A stretch of 64,000 nt of DNA from Monosporascus cannonballus (GCA_004154925.1 QJNS01000197.1:88611-152610); one strand, 5' to 3'; numbered from the stretch's first letter, positions 24,001 through 38,707 are shown. Program-made: numbers and translations. The notes: generated by a model from the letters alone, not told the origin.

Positions 24001-26364
24001 TTTTCTTATCCGTTAATAAGGTATAAGGCGAACTTTATTTAGCTAATCTTTCCATTAATTAAAATTCCGTACTAACGTATCTATAGTAATCTTAAAATCA
24101 TATCGTAATTCCTAAATAAAACGATATCGAAATTAATTATCTGGTATTGTCCTTGGATAAAAATCTCAAAGTAATTAATTTCGCATATGATTTTCCCGTT
24201 ATTATAAGCGAATTTTTAATTTTCGGTATTCGTCGTTATATAAGGTTTTAACTTATATCTTTATGGCAGTTTAAGTTTATTAATTATATCCGGTGCAATA
24301 TAATTCCCGCCTAAAACTCCGTAATCCATTATTGCGGTATACTAATATATTCAGATTTATATATTTAAAGTAATAAGGTTATTAATGTTTTTTATCGTTG
24401 CGTTTAATATTTTTCTTAGGAATTTCTTTTAATTTTTTGAGGTTCGTTATTTTGCGGTTTTTATAGGTAGTTTTTTTAATTCTTATTCGAATTTGTCGAA
24501 TTTTATTTATATTTTTTATTTAATGCGTTAAGTTGTTATATCTGTCGTTGTTGCCGGCGTACTATTCCTTTTAATTGTAATAATTATTTTTAATTTTTTT
24601 ACAGGTTTTTTCTTTATCCAATAAATTGTTTTTTTATATTTGCAATTATATCCTATTATGGGTTATCTTAACTATCGTTTTTAAAGATCTTTTGTAAATT
24701 AACGTATTTTAATGGGTTTTTTTCCTGGGGATTTATAATAAATGCTAATTAAAAATAAAAATTTATAATAACTTTTTGGCAATGTTTTTTTACCGTACGG
24801 TGGATTAATTTTTTTCCCGTTTGGTAATTACATTATTCAAAGTAATAAAAAGAATTTTCCTACGGACATTATTTTTTTTCGAGCCAACTTTCTGTTTCGG
24901 CCAGCCGTTAAATATTTCTTGGAGCTATGGTTCGAAAATATTAATATTATTATTTATTATCCTTATTATTTCCAGTACGATTTAGAAAGTTAAATCCCTT
25001 ATAGTATATATGGGTAATTCGTTCGTAAATATATTATTTCCATTTTTCGTAATCGGGATATTTTCGTCGTCGATAATATATGGCATATATTCGGCCGTAT
25101 TAATCAAATATTCCGGGATAAAGTTTTTTTATTTAATCTTAATGTTCGTATAATTATCCTTATAACGCTTTTTGTTATACTTATAATATTTGTTAAGTTA
25201 GCTTTCTGGTTTTTTGTATTTCTCGTCGAATCTTTTATCGTAATAGTTTTTATTGAACCTTTTGCCATAGGCCTAATATATATTTGGCTTAAATTATGTT
25301 AATAACTTTATTATTATTTTCTTACTTGTTTTTGGATTATTCCTCCGGTATAAGTATTTAGTTATTATATCGTGGTTTTTTAGGTTTTTTGCATTTATAA
25401 ACTTTATGTCTTATTTTGCTATAATTAAAATGTTTGATTTAATTCCAGTTTTATTTGTGGGTAACGCCGAATTCTATAAGCCCTGGCGCCGTTCCGTAAG
25501 AAGTAAAGGGTGTATCTCGTTTTTTCCCCTAATTAGATTTATTATATCTCGAAGCTAAAGTATATTATCTTTTTTTTATCGGTTTTCAAATAGTTAATTA
25601 TTAATTTTAATTATTTTTTGCAATATACCGATTTAAGGTAATTAATTATTTAATGCGAATAATTTTAGTTTTTATATTATTTTTTAACTTTTTATAAAAT
25701 ATATCGATAAAGATATCTGTTTCGTTGTTTCCTTAGCCGGCCTTAGCCGTAAAGTTTTTAAAGGTTTATACGTATTTGAACGTAAATCTTTTTTATCGGA
25801 ATTCCAGGAATTATTAAGCCGTAAACCGTTTTTTATCCGGATTGCCCAAATTATTGCGAACTTTATTTTCGAAATTAATATAAAATAAAAAGATTTCGTT
25901 AGTAAAATCCTTTTTATTTGATTTTTTTTATTTTTAAAAAATTTCTCATAATAAGCTTAAATTAATTAGCAGCGTTTTTTATTAGACATACTTTTATTGC
26001 TAAAATTATATCCGTTAAATTATTAAGATTTAAAAACCGAAAATAAATTCGTACTTAAATTAAAAACGTTTATAGGTTACCTTTCTTATTATAAGGCTTT
26101 GGCTTTTTGGGCTTTATGCGGGCGAAAAAGGTTTAAGTAGGTGGTGTAGCCCTAAATTATCAGATTTCTTTTTCCAGTTTCCGAATTCGGGCCTAAAGTT
26201 ATTAAGTAAGGGTTTTTTAAGCGTTAATCGATATTTTGACAATATTAAATATTGTTCAGAGTTTAACGGTATTATTAAATAAAAATTTATAACGTATAAC
26301 GAATTATGCGGTTTAATTAATTATTAAACCTTATTTGTACGGGTTTATATTAATAGAAATATCG

Positions 26365-26768
26365 TGTTACGACCCGACAAGCTCCGGTCTCAAGAAACGG
26401 TCAAACAGGGAGCATACGGGCCACCTCCCGGGTCACGTGACGATGATCATTGCCAAGCCAGTGATTATTAGTAATCAAAGGTGATCCCAAATAATCGTAA
26501 TTATCGCTAACGGCGTAATTACGGGTAATTAAGCCAAAAAAGAAAAAAATATATACGTTTATTAATTTTATAATTTAAATAATTTCATTTTATAATATTT
26601 ATTAATATTAAATATTTGCCATATATAATATCGTTATTTAAGGTATTTTTGGTATTACGAGACGTAATACGTTACTATATTTATTACTTAAATTCCCACG
26701 ATACTTTTGCCAATATAAACCCGTCGACTTAAAATTTAATAATTGGTTAAATTATATAAGCCGTTATA
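26365..26768 (+). repeat. 5' LTR of element E
   Basis: It starts TGTTACGACCCGACAAGCTC and ends AGCCGTTATA (404 bases). The first 150 bases keep GC-rich blocks such as GGGCCACCTCCCGGGTCACGTG, less mutated than the right LTR (402 bases). The LTR is followed directly by CGTTACAAGCTTTTG, which does not look like a usual TGG-starting tRNA primer site. Confidence 0.88.
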
Positions 26769-29700
26769 CGTTACAAGCTTTTGTTCAATAATACCGTCAG
26801 ATTTTGAACAATATTTAATACTGTTAAAATATCGACCAACGTTTAAAAAACCCTTATTTAATAGCTTTAGGCTCGAATTCGGAAGCTGGAAAAAAAGTTC
26901 GATAACTTAGGGCTACGCCACCTGCCCAACCCTTTTTTGCCCGCATAAAGCCAAAAAAGCCGGAACCTTACGATAAAAAAAGTAACCCTTAAACTTTTTT
27001 AATTTAAGTACGAATTTACTTTCGCTTTTTAAATTTTAATAATTTAGCAGATATAATCCTAATAATAAAAATATGCCTAATAAGAAATATAATTAATTAA
27101 TTTAAGTTCATTATAAAAAATTTATTAAAAATAAAAAAACCGGATAAAAAGAACTTTATTAATAAGATTTTTTTACTTTATACCAATTTCAAAAATAAAG
27201 TACGTAATAATTTCGGCAATCCAGATAAAAAATAATTAACGGCTTAATAACTTTTATAATTCCGACAAAAAAACCCGCGTTTAAGTATACCGGAACCTTT
27301 AAAAATTTTACGGCCAAGGCCGGATAGAAAAATAATAAAACCGATACCTTTATTAATATATTTTATAAAAAATTAAAAAACGATATAAAAAATAAATTTA
27401 TTCGGATTAAATGATTAATTATTTTAAACCGGTATATTGCAAAAACAATCAAAATTAATAACCGATAATTTAAAAACCGATAAAAAAAATAATATGCCTT
27501 ACTTTCGGGATATAAATCCAATTAAGGGAAAAAACAAGATGCACCCCTTACTTCTTACGGAACGGCGTTAAAACCTATGGAATTTGGCATTATTTATAAA
27601 TAAGATTAAAGCCAGATTAAATACTTTAACTATGGCAAAATAAAACATAAAATTTACAAATACAAAAAGCCTAAAAAGTTATAATAAAATAATTAAATCT
27701 TTATACCGGAAAAACAACCTAAAAACAATTAAGGAAACGACAATAAGGCCATTAACAGAATCCAAGCCAAATATATATCAAACTTTAAATAAAAGGTCCA
27801 ATAAAAACTATTACGATAAGAAATTTGACGAAAAATACGAAAAGCCAGAAAGCTGGCTTAATAAATATTGCAAACATAACAAAAAGCATTATAAAAATAA
27901 TTACGCGAATACCAGAATTGGACAGAAAAAATCTATCCCGGAATCCTTAATCGATACGGCAGAATATACGCCATATATTGTCGACGACGAAAATATCCCG
28001 ATTACGAAAAATAAAAGTAATATATCCATATATAAATTATTTACATATATTATAAGGGATTTAATTTTTTAAACCGTACCGGGCATAACAAAAACGACAA
28101 ATAATAATATCGATAACTTCGAACCATAACCTTAAAAAATATCCAGCAATTAGCCGAAACAAAAAATTAACCCGAAAAAAAATAATACCTGCAAAAAAAC
28201 CCCTTTTGTAATTATAGATAATATGATTATTAAACAGAAAAAAGTTAATTTAGCATACGGTAAAAAAACATTATCAAAAAGTTATTACGGATTTTCATTT
28301 TTAATTAACATTTATTACGGATCTTTAAAAAAATTATTAAAAAAATATGTTAATTTATAAGAAATCTTTAAAACGACAATTAAAACGACGTATAATAAAA
28401 TATAATCGCAAATATAAGAAAATAATTTATTCGATAAAAAGAAAAACTATAAAAAAACCCGGAACAATTAATATAGTTCGAAAGAACAATACGCCGATAA
28501 CAATAACAAATATAGAAACTTAACGCATTAAACAAAAAAATATAAGTAAAACTTAATAAATTTGAACAAAAATAAAAAAAAAGGTTACCTATAAGAAAAC
28601 CGCAAAATAACGAAACCCAGAAAAATCAAAAGGAACTCCCAAAAAAGGCTTTAAACGCGACGATAAAAAACGTTAACGATTTTATTACTTTAAAAATACA
28701 AATCGGAACGCACTAATATACCGTAATAATAAATTGCGGAACTCTAGGCGGAAATTATATTACACCGGATATGGTCAATAAGCTTAAATTGCCATAAAAA
28801 TACAAATTAAAACCTTATATAACGACAAATACCGAAAATCAAAAATTCATTTACGATAACGGAAAAATTATACGCGAAATTAATTACTTTAAGATTTTTA
28901 TCTAAGGACGATACCAGATAATTAATTTCGATATCGTTTTATTCGGGAATTACGATATAATCTTAGGATTACTATAAGTACGCCAATACGGAATTTTAAT
29001 TAATAACGGAATTAGCTAAGTAAAATTTACTTTATTCCTTATTAATAAACGAAAAAAAATTAAGATCTTAACACTTAATCGATAATAGCAACAAATACAG
29101 ATATAAAGATACGACAAATACCTTATTACCCAAAAAAACAAAATACAAAAAAAAACGAACATTAAAAAAATACGACGTATTATTACTATTATCAAAACGA
29201 AATTAAAGCAACTAAATAACAATTTAAAACAAAAACAACAACCCCAGAAATCAGAAAATTTAACCAATATGCTACCATAATACCATAAATACGAACAGCT
29301 TTTTAGAAAAAAGCTTAATACGAAATTACCAGAACATAGCGAATAGGACCATAAAATAATCCTTAAAGAAAGATTTTCGATAAAGTTTTACCCCATTTAC
29401 AATTTTAACGGAAACGAACTATGCATTCTTAAAAAATACCTGGAAAATCGGCTACAGAAAAGATGGATTCGATTTTCGAAATTACTAGCAGAATATCTTA
29501 TATTCTTCGTACTAAAAAAGAATAAAAAATTACAACTTATGGTTAATTATCGACAACTAAATAACGTTATTATCAAAAATCGAATATTATTACCCCTAAT
29601 TACGGAAATAAAAAACCGATTTTACGAAACCAAATAATTCATAATATTTAATCTCAGAAATAAATATAACCTTATCAAAATCAAAAAAATACGAATAAAA

Positions 29701-32079
29701 AATAACTTTCAAAACGAAATACGGATTATTTAAATATTTGGTTATATTAATAAAACTTACGAACGTACCAATAACCTTTTAATAAATAATAAATTATATT
29801 TTACGAAAATATTTTAACGTTTTTATTATTTGCTATTTCGAAAACATTTTCATTTTTTCGGAAACCAAAAAAACATACGCAAAATACGTTTATAAAATTT
29901 TTCAAACTTTATAAAACGTAAAGTTATTTATTAACGCAAAAAAAAGTTAATTCTATATATAGGAAATAAAATATCTAGGATATATTATTACCTTAAAAAA
30001 TATTAAAATAAATTCTAAGAAAATCGCTATAATCACAAAATAACAAACGTTAACCATAATTAAGAAAGTATAAGCATTCTTTAAATTCGCCAATTATTAT
30101 AGAAAATTTATTCGAAATTTTAGCAAAATCGCTATACCCTTAACAAACCTTACGAAAAAAAATTCAAATAAATACCAAATACGGAAAAAGCATTTCAGGA
30201 TATTAAGGATACAATTATTAATAAGTTAATACTAATTATATACGATTTAAACCGCTTCGTTAAGTTAAATACCAATATTTCAGATTACGCATTAAACGTA
30301 ATAATCGGATAACGAAATAGTTAAAGCAAATTATAACTTATTATATTTTTTTCGTACAAATTAAAAGGAGTCGAATTTAATTACAGCACTTTAAATAAGG
30401 AATTTATGGCTATTATTATAACATTTCGGGAATTTAGGCATTTCCTAAAGGAAAATTTGCATTAAGTTAAGGTTTATACGGATTATTAAAATCTTACCCG
30501 ATTTATTACGATTAGGAAATTTACAGAATAATAATTAAGATATGCAGAAAAATTAGCGAATTTCGATTTCGTTATTATCCACAAAAAAGATTCAGAAAAT
30601 AACAAAACAAACGCCTTAAACAAACGACCAAACTTTGAAAAAAAATTGGTCAAAATTAATTATATAATATTCAATATTACCACAAAAAAACATTTACGCC
30701 TATAACAACTTGCAATAATTCGGGTAATATCTAGCAACATACATTAGAAAATTTAATAATATAACGATAATTTTCCAAAAAACCAAAAAAACGGACAAAA
30801 TATAAATGCTAAAGGAATATCAAAAAGGTTCAATACGGGAAATATACAAACATTAATTATATGGATATCCAGGGATCCATAAAATCTTAGAACGACTTTA
30901 ACGTACATATTTTTTTCCTAAAATAAAATTAACCGCACGGAAAATTATACGGTAATACGATATTTGCGCTAAAGTAAAGGCTCGACAACATAAGCCTTAC
31001 GGAAAATTATAACCATTACTAATTACAAAACAACCATAATATTTAGTTATATTTAACTTTATTATTAAGCTTTTTATATCAAAAAATCCAATTATAAAAA
31101 TACATTATAATAATATTTTCGTAATTATCGATCGATTTATGAAATTTTCTTATTTTCTATTATATCATAAGGATATAAACGCCGAACAATTAGCATATAT
31201 TTTTTTCAAAAACATTTTTAATATATACGGATTACCAATAAAAATTATATCAAATAAAGGATTAATATTTGCATTTAAGTTTTAACAAGGCCTAATAATA
31301 TAAATTGGCCTAAATTACAAATTATTTAACGTATTTAGGCCTAAAACGGATAAATAAATAAAATAAATAAATTAAATTTTAAAAATTATTTATAATATTA
31401 TATTAATTATGAACAAAATAATTAGCTTAAGAAATTACCGATCGCATAATTAACTTTTAATACCAGTTATTACGAAAACATCAAAATAATACTTACAAAC
31501 ATAAATTTTGGTTCTATTTTAAAAATTTATAAAAAAATATGCGATAACGATTTAATTAATATCCAAAAATTTTTATTTTAAAATAATTACGATAATTACA
31601 TTAAAAAATAAAGATAAAACTGGAATTTGTACGGAATTAAATAAATAAATATTATAACTAGAAAAAGTTAAAAGGATTAATTTTCGAAAAAAGGAAAATG
31701 GTTTTCCTAATTACCAAAAACATTTAAATAAAAAAACCCAATAAAAATTTCGATTTCAAATATATCGGTTTATATAAAATCGCCAAAAAAAATCTCAGAA
31801 AATAATTATTAATTAAAACTTCCACCAAACGTCAAATTTTATCCAATTTTTCATATTTCTTTATTCCAGTTAGTAACAGATATAATCAAAATATATATAA
31901 TATAAAACGATATAAAAATAAAGAATTAACAGGTATACGAAATGGAAAATATTTTCGACATACAAAAACAAAATGGATTTACCTAATACCTGATCAAATA
32001 AAAAAAGTACCCAAATTTCGAAAACATTTGGGAACCTATTAAGAACCTTATTGACGCCTAATACCTATTAAGGAATTTT

Positions 32080-32668
32080 TATTAGCAACGACGGGCGCGT
32101 TCTAATTAACGACCGACCAGTTGGTAACCGGGATATCGGGCCAATCGGCCGCAATATACGTTAACGTAATAACCGTAACGGCAGCCTTTAACTATTTTTA
32201 TTTCCGACGTTTTTATTCCTTTAATTCGTTTAACGATTAAAGCTTACGTTATATCATAATAACGCCTTTCGAACGAGCTAATACTTTTTGCTTATGTAAA
32301 CGGATAAAACGAGAAAAAGCTTCGTTCATCTTTTTTTAATATCTGCGCTAAACCTCGAAATAAAGCCGTTAAAGCTTTAATAATCGCTTTTCGATAAGTG
32401 CTTTTTCGCATTTCAAACGTTAATATTCGCAACGAATATTTTGTAAGGAAAAAATGGGTACGCCGGTATTATTATAAGATCGACTTCGATTAACATATTC
32501 CTTATATCTTAAAACGTTTTTTATCATTTTATACCTTATGTTTTTCGAAAAACAATAAAAGCAAAACATAATTTCGTAACCAAATTCGTTAAAGGCTTTT
32601 ACGAAATTAATACGACGAACGGTAAAAGAACGGGGAACGCGACGAATTTTAAAAATGCGAAACGACAT
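32080..32668 (-). pseudogene. Antisense six-cysteine frame of element E
   Basis: The uninterrupted minus-strand stretch 32420-32668 reads C36-x2-C39-x6-Y46-x8-Y55-x2-Y58-x6-Y65 counted from the Met at 32668. This is the Zn(II)2Cys6-like spacing with the last four cysteines turned into tyrosines (TAT for TGT). It continues past stops into a charged helical region (for example RLKCEKALIEKRLLKL). The frame starts about 90 bases inside the right LTR and lies opposite to pol, as in the other elements. Confidence 0.55.
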
Positions 32669-32755
32669 AACTAAACGTAAAAAAAAGAGATATTTACTAA
32701 ACGAAAAAAAAGAAAAAAAAATCTTGAGGACAAAATTTGGGGAGGGGGGAAATCG

Positions 32756-33157
32756 TATTACGACCCGACAAGCTCCGATCTTAAGAAACGGTTAGACAAA
32801 GAGCACACGGGCCACCTCCCGGGTTACGTAACGATAATTATTGTTAAACCAGTAATTATTAATAATTAAAAGTAATCCTAAATAATCGTAATTATTACCA
32901 ACGGCGTAATTACGGGTAATTAAGCTAAAAAGGAAAAGGATATATATATTTATTAATTTTATAATTTAAATAATTTTAATTTGTAATATTTATTAATGTT
33001 AAATATTTGCCATATAATATCGTTACTTAAGGCACCCTTGGTATTACGAGACATAATACGTTACTGTATTTATTGCTCAGATTCCCACGATATTTCTGCT
33101 AACATAAACCTGTCGACTTAAGGTTTAATAGTTGGTTAAACCGTATAGGCCGTTACA
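32756..33157 (+). repeat. 3' LTR of element E
   Basis: It starts TATTACGACCCGACAAGC (G-to-A changed end) and ends GGCCGTTACA. It aligns to the left LTR over its whole length. The outer end abuts TATCG, the second copy of the target duplication. Confidence 0.88.
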
Positions 33158-33162
33158 TATCG

Positions 33163-33443
33163 TAAAAATCTAAATAATAAATATAATAATATATTACGCT
33201 TCGTAATACCAAAAGTGCTTTAGGAAACGATATTATATTACAAGCTAAAATTATTTAAATTATGGAAATAATAAATATTTTATATTTTAGCTGTTTTATT
33301 CCGTTAAGCCTTGCTTTACAGGCTTTACGATCGATCCCGTCGAGTCTGGCTTTACAGGCTTTACGATCGATCTCGTCGGACCCACATAGCTTAGTCATTT
33401 GTTGCGACCGTTTTCCGAGGCCGTAACTTGTTGGGTCATAACA
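33163..33443 (-). repeat. 5' LTR of element B, distal part
   Basis: This resumes the LTR interrupted at 26364. It ends GTTGGGTCATAACA at 33443. Two 36-base tandem units lie at 33310-33381 (CTTGCTTTACAGGCTTTACG and CTGGCTTTACAGGCTTTACG). GC content is higher here than in neighbouring elements, so RIP damage is mild. The outer half matches the LTRs of element F, not the 3' LTR of B at 19976-20372. Confidence 0.75.
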
Positions 33444-33989
33444 CTTCTCGGATTCCATTCTAATGTCCGGGTTATTAGAGACCTGGTAAATGGGCTGTTC
33501 GGGCTGTTTGCTAGTAGACATAGTGTCGGCGATATTGCTCAAAGTTTAACGATATTACTGAATAAAAGTTTATAACCTATAACGGCGTAGGGTTTAACCA
33601 ATTATTAAACCTTAATTATACAGATTTATATTAATAAAATATTATAGGATTTTATAATACTTAAATAATTTAAATATATTTTTTAATATTAAATATAAAA
33701 AATTAATATTAAAAATAATTAATGTTAATAAATAATTTATTATAAGTTAGAATTACTTAACTTATGGAAATAATAAACGTATATATTTTTGTTTTAGTTT
33801 AAAATAATTAAGCCGCTTAAACCCTTAAGCCCGTTAAGCTTTTTAAGCTCCTTTGCCGGCTTAAAGGGCTTAAGATATTTGGCATCTTAAAACCTTTTAG
33901 CTAATTACGTAATATCTTGGCGGGGTCGGGTTTTGTCTTTTTTGTGGGTCCGACTGTCCGTAAAGAAGCCATGACGTTAGGTTATAATA
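33444..33989 (-). mobile_element. Ty3/gypsy element C, 5' fragment (gag start and 5' LTR)
   Basis: The 5' LTR is 33579-33989 (411 bases, outer end TATTATAACCTAACG on the minus strand). Inside it, the minus strand 33444-33521 still encodes the gag N-terminus without stops (MSTSKQPEQPIYQVSNNPDI). The same gag start is recognisable, more mutated, in D and F. The rest of C is missing, replaced by the 5' LTR of B. Confidence 0.7.
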
Positions 33990-34059
33990 TATATGTTTAA
34001 TATTTTAAAAATTACTAATTAATAAAACGTAAAAAATATTAAAAATAAATATATCAGCG

Positions 34060-34060
<1 letters not shown>

Positions 34061-34152
<92 letters not shown>
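34061..34152 (+). repeat. (TAA)n microsatellite
   Basis: About 30 uninterrupted ATA/TAA units directly outside element C. Such a pure run is unusual in this otherwise irregular AT-rich DNA and is likely to vary in length between isolates. Confidence 0.95.
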
Positions 34153-34159
34153 TAAAGAA

Positions 34160-34660
34160 TACTAAATTAATACATTTTCTAAGTATTGTAAATAAAATTA
34201 ATAAATATTATATTAAATTAATTTTTAAAATATATTATTTTATCATAAATATTTAAACAAATTTTTTATAATAATACGAAACAGTTAACTAAAGTTATTT
34301 AAAATATATAAAATGTATAAATAAAATTTTAATTTGGTTATATTTTTATTTATATGTTATATATTTTTTTAATTTTTAAGATATTTTTGTATTTTTCTTT
34401 TATTTCGTTTACACGGTCCGCGTAAATGCTTAAATACGTAATATAAGTAATTTATGCGAATAAAAGATTAATTCGGTTTATAAAACTAGAAACTGCTTTA
34501 TTTTAAGTTTTTTTGTTATTTTATTATTAATTTTTCTATATCGCGCGTTATAGTAAGAGTCTGTATTTATTGCTAGGGTAATTCATTAGATGCGGTTCCA
34601 GATTAGTAAGTTAATAAAACGCTATATATGGGTTATAGCAGTGACGACTTATAGATATGT
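34160..34660. other. AT-rich transition to the first gene island, no gene seen
   Basis: AT-rich DNA with no frame or repeat match that I could support. GC content rises from about 34550 on. Confidence 0.5.
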
Positions 34661-34666
34661 AGAAAC

Positions 34667-34771
34667 AGGTAGATTTCCATACAAATTCTATGGGAGCCCA
34701 CATACTAGCCTGTAAGGGAAACCAAGTGGGGCGGTGGAGGTAACTAAGAAAAAATACCCCTGTGAGTTGTA
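34667..34771 (-). repeat. Short dispersed repeat, copy 2 of 3
   Basis: On the minus strand it reads ACAACTCACAGGGGTATTTT, then CTCCACCGCCCCACTTGG, CTAGTATG and CTCCCATAGAATTTGTATGG, matching 3424-3550. It marks the left border of the gene island. Confidence 0.55.
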
Positions 34772-34779
34772 AGCCAGAT

Positions 34780-35033
34780 GCTGCGGACCCCCCCTAAAAT
34801 AAACATTTCGCACTGCGAAACCCTAACGGGAAGCACATCATTCGTGCCTATGTAAGTATGCCTAGTACCTAGATCTAGATGCACCATACCTAGGAGCTAG
34901 CTACCTAGGTAAGTACCTACCCCGTCCGAGCTGATATCAAAAGCCCCCACCATCACCGCCACTACTACATAGTATTCCATCAATCAGAGCCTCTACTTCG
35001 ATTAATTCCGCAGTGACAAATCAACATTCAATA
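34780..35033 (+). promoter_or_regulatory. Upstream region of CSN5 with ACCTAGGTA-type short motifs
   Basis: Between 34845 and 34925 the motifs TACCTA/CCTAGGTA recur (GCCTAGTACCTAGATC, CCATACCTAGGAGC, TACCTAGGTAAGTACC). They precede a C-rich stretch (AAAGCCCCCACCATCACCGC) ahead of the start codon. Similar TACCTA/TAGGTA clusters occur at 38820-38840 and 57370-57450. No TATA box stands out. Confidence 0.35.
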
Positions 35034-36158
35034 TGGAGATCGCAATGAAATCGTGGGGTAAGTGAGCACGAGCAAACTATCATCGAATCATTCATTCCTG
35101 GTGTTGTTTTTCCTCTGGGCTTTGTTCGGAATGTAAGACTAACCAACTGCCACCTGCCACTAGAGCTCGACAATGGCGTAAAGCTGGTTGATCCCGTTCG
35201 CGATGCCCTCTACTGCTACTCGGCTGATCGCCAGAAGGCTGCCAACGAGGCTAAGCCCTGGAAAAAAGACCCTCACCATTTCAAGAATGTCCGCGTTAGC
35301 GCTGTTGCCCTCATCAAGATGGTTATGCATGCGCGTTCCGGTGGTTCCATCGAAGTCATGGGGTTGATGCAGGGTTACACCGACGGAGACACCATCGTCG
35401 CCACGGACGCTTTCGGCCTCCCCGTTGAGGGTACCGAGACCAGAGTGAATGCTCAAGAGGACGCCAACGAGTATATGATCCAGTATCTCCAGTCCTCGCG
35501 TGACCAAGGTAGCCGGCCCGAGAACGTTGTAGGGTGGTATCATAGTCACCCAGGCTACGGTTGTTGGCTTAGCGGCATCGACGTGGACACCCAGAAATTG
35601 CAGCAACAGTTCAACGACCCCTTCGTCGCTGTAGTCATAGACCCCGATCGCACCATCAGTGCCGGCCGTGTGGAGATTGGTGCGTTCAGGACCTTTCCCG
35701 CCGACTACAAGCCTGCCGAGTCCGCCACCGCCACTGCTGATGACGGTACCAGTCGACAGAGCGTACCGCTCGCCAAAGCCGAGGACTTCGGCGCCCACGC
35801 AAGCAAATACTATCCCTTGGATGTATCCCACTTCAAGTCAACCCTCGACTCTAAGTTACTTGAACTCTTGTGGAACAAGTATTGGGTGCAGACCCTGTCC
35901 CAGAGCCCACTCTTCAGCAACCGCGACTACGGGAACAAGCAGATGCAGGATCTAGCTTCCAAGCTCTGCGAGGCCGCCAGCGTCGTCTCGAGGAGCGGCA
36001 GAGGAGGCAATATGTTCTCCAGTAGAGAGGCGGCCGATACCCAAATGGACATGATTGCGCGCACCAGCAATACGGTCGCCATGAAGGAGCGGCAAGGCCT
36101 GATGGCCGGCGAGGTCAAGGCCAAGCTGTTCAACGGCCTAGGCGCAGCGACCTCGTAA
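35034..36158 (+). CDS. csn5: COP9 signalosome subunit 5 (JAMM deneddylase)
   Basis: CSN5 is the catalytic subunit of the COP9 signalosome. It removes NEDD8/Rub1 from cullins and so controls SCF-type ubiquitin ligases; it acts in nucleus and cytoplasm. Exon 1 (35034-35058, start MEIAMKSW) and exon 2 (35164-36158) are joined over a 105-base GTAAGT..TAG intron, giving 339 residues, near the usual 330-350. The MPN domain is complete: Glu72 in GGSIEVMG, His135 and His137 in [20 protein letters not shown], Ser145 and Asp148 form the JAMM zinc site. The N-terminus ([14 protein letters not shown]) and the block [20 protein letters not shown] are also typical. The related proteasome subunit Rpn11 is unlikely given the CSN5-specific flanks. 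It lies tail to tail with the GluRS gene, 247 bases apart. Confidence 0.96.
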
Positions 36159-36405
36159 GGCGGTACAACCCCCCGAAAACCAAAAAAACCCGTAAGGGCC
36201 ATAGCGAATCGTTGTACCAGCATGCATGCTTAGTGGGGTCGTGAGGGGAAATCTTATGAGATACGATGCATTGGAAGGCGTTACACGGATGTCGGTTTCA
36301 GTAGTTGGTGATTTTATAGTCGGCCCGCAAGCATACCTAGGTAGTTATATTGAGTTTTCGCACATGGCTTGGTATATTAATAATTCCCTCGGTTGGCGCG
36401 TATCT

Positions 36406-38707
<2,302 letters not shown>

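Larger units (their letters stand above)
19976..26364 (-). mobile_element. Ty3/gypsy element B, internal region and 3' LTR
   Basis: This is a minus-strand element with 3' LTR at 19976-20372, antisense frame (20440-21012), chromodomain, integrase, RNase H, RT (motif FLDD at 23216-23227), protease and gag, and the beginning of a 5' LTR at 26295. The 5' LTR is split by element E at 26364 and resumes at 33163-33443. The two LTRs do not match in their outer halves and no target duplication was found, so the element is probably a recombinant. RIP-type stops are dense. Confidence 0.75.
26365..33157 (+). mobile_element. Ty3/gypsy chromovirus element E, full length, nested in the LTR of B
   Basis: Element E is 6793 bases long with LTRs at 26365-26768 and 32756-33157 and a perfect target duplication TATCG (26360-26364 and 33158-33162). 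The host site is the 5' LTR of B, which reads through when E is removed. A purine tract GGGGAGGGGGGAAA lies just before the right LTR. The gag, RT (around 29530-30060, motif changed to YFEN at 29834-29845), RNase H, integrase (30840-31640) and chromodomain (about 31930-32075) are recognisable but full of RIP-type stops. An antisense frame lies at about 32080-32668. Confidence 0.92.

Noticed and set aside
29016..29267. Open frame of 83 codons on the minus strand
   Set aside because: It is the complement of the protease/RT linker region of element E; the composition (Phe, Ile, Cys) fits an antisense shadow.
34061..34152. CRISPR-like or satellite array
   Set aside because: It is a pure trinucleotide run, not spaced repeats.
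35160..35831. Long open frame of 223 codons on the minus strand
   Set aside because: It lies opposite the CSN5 coding exon, which has a complete JAMM motif; the frame is a by-product of the GC-rich codon use of CSN5 and shows no family motif.
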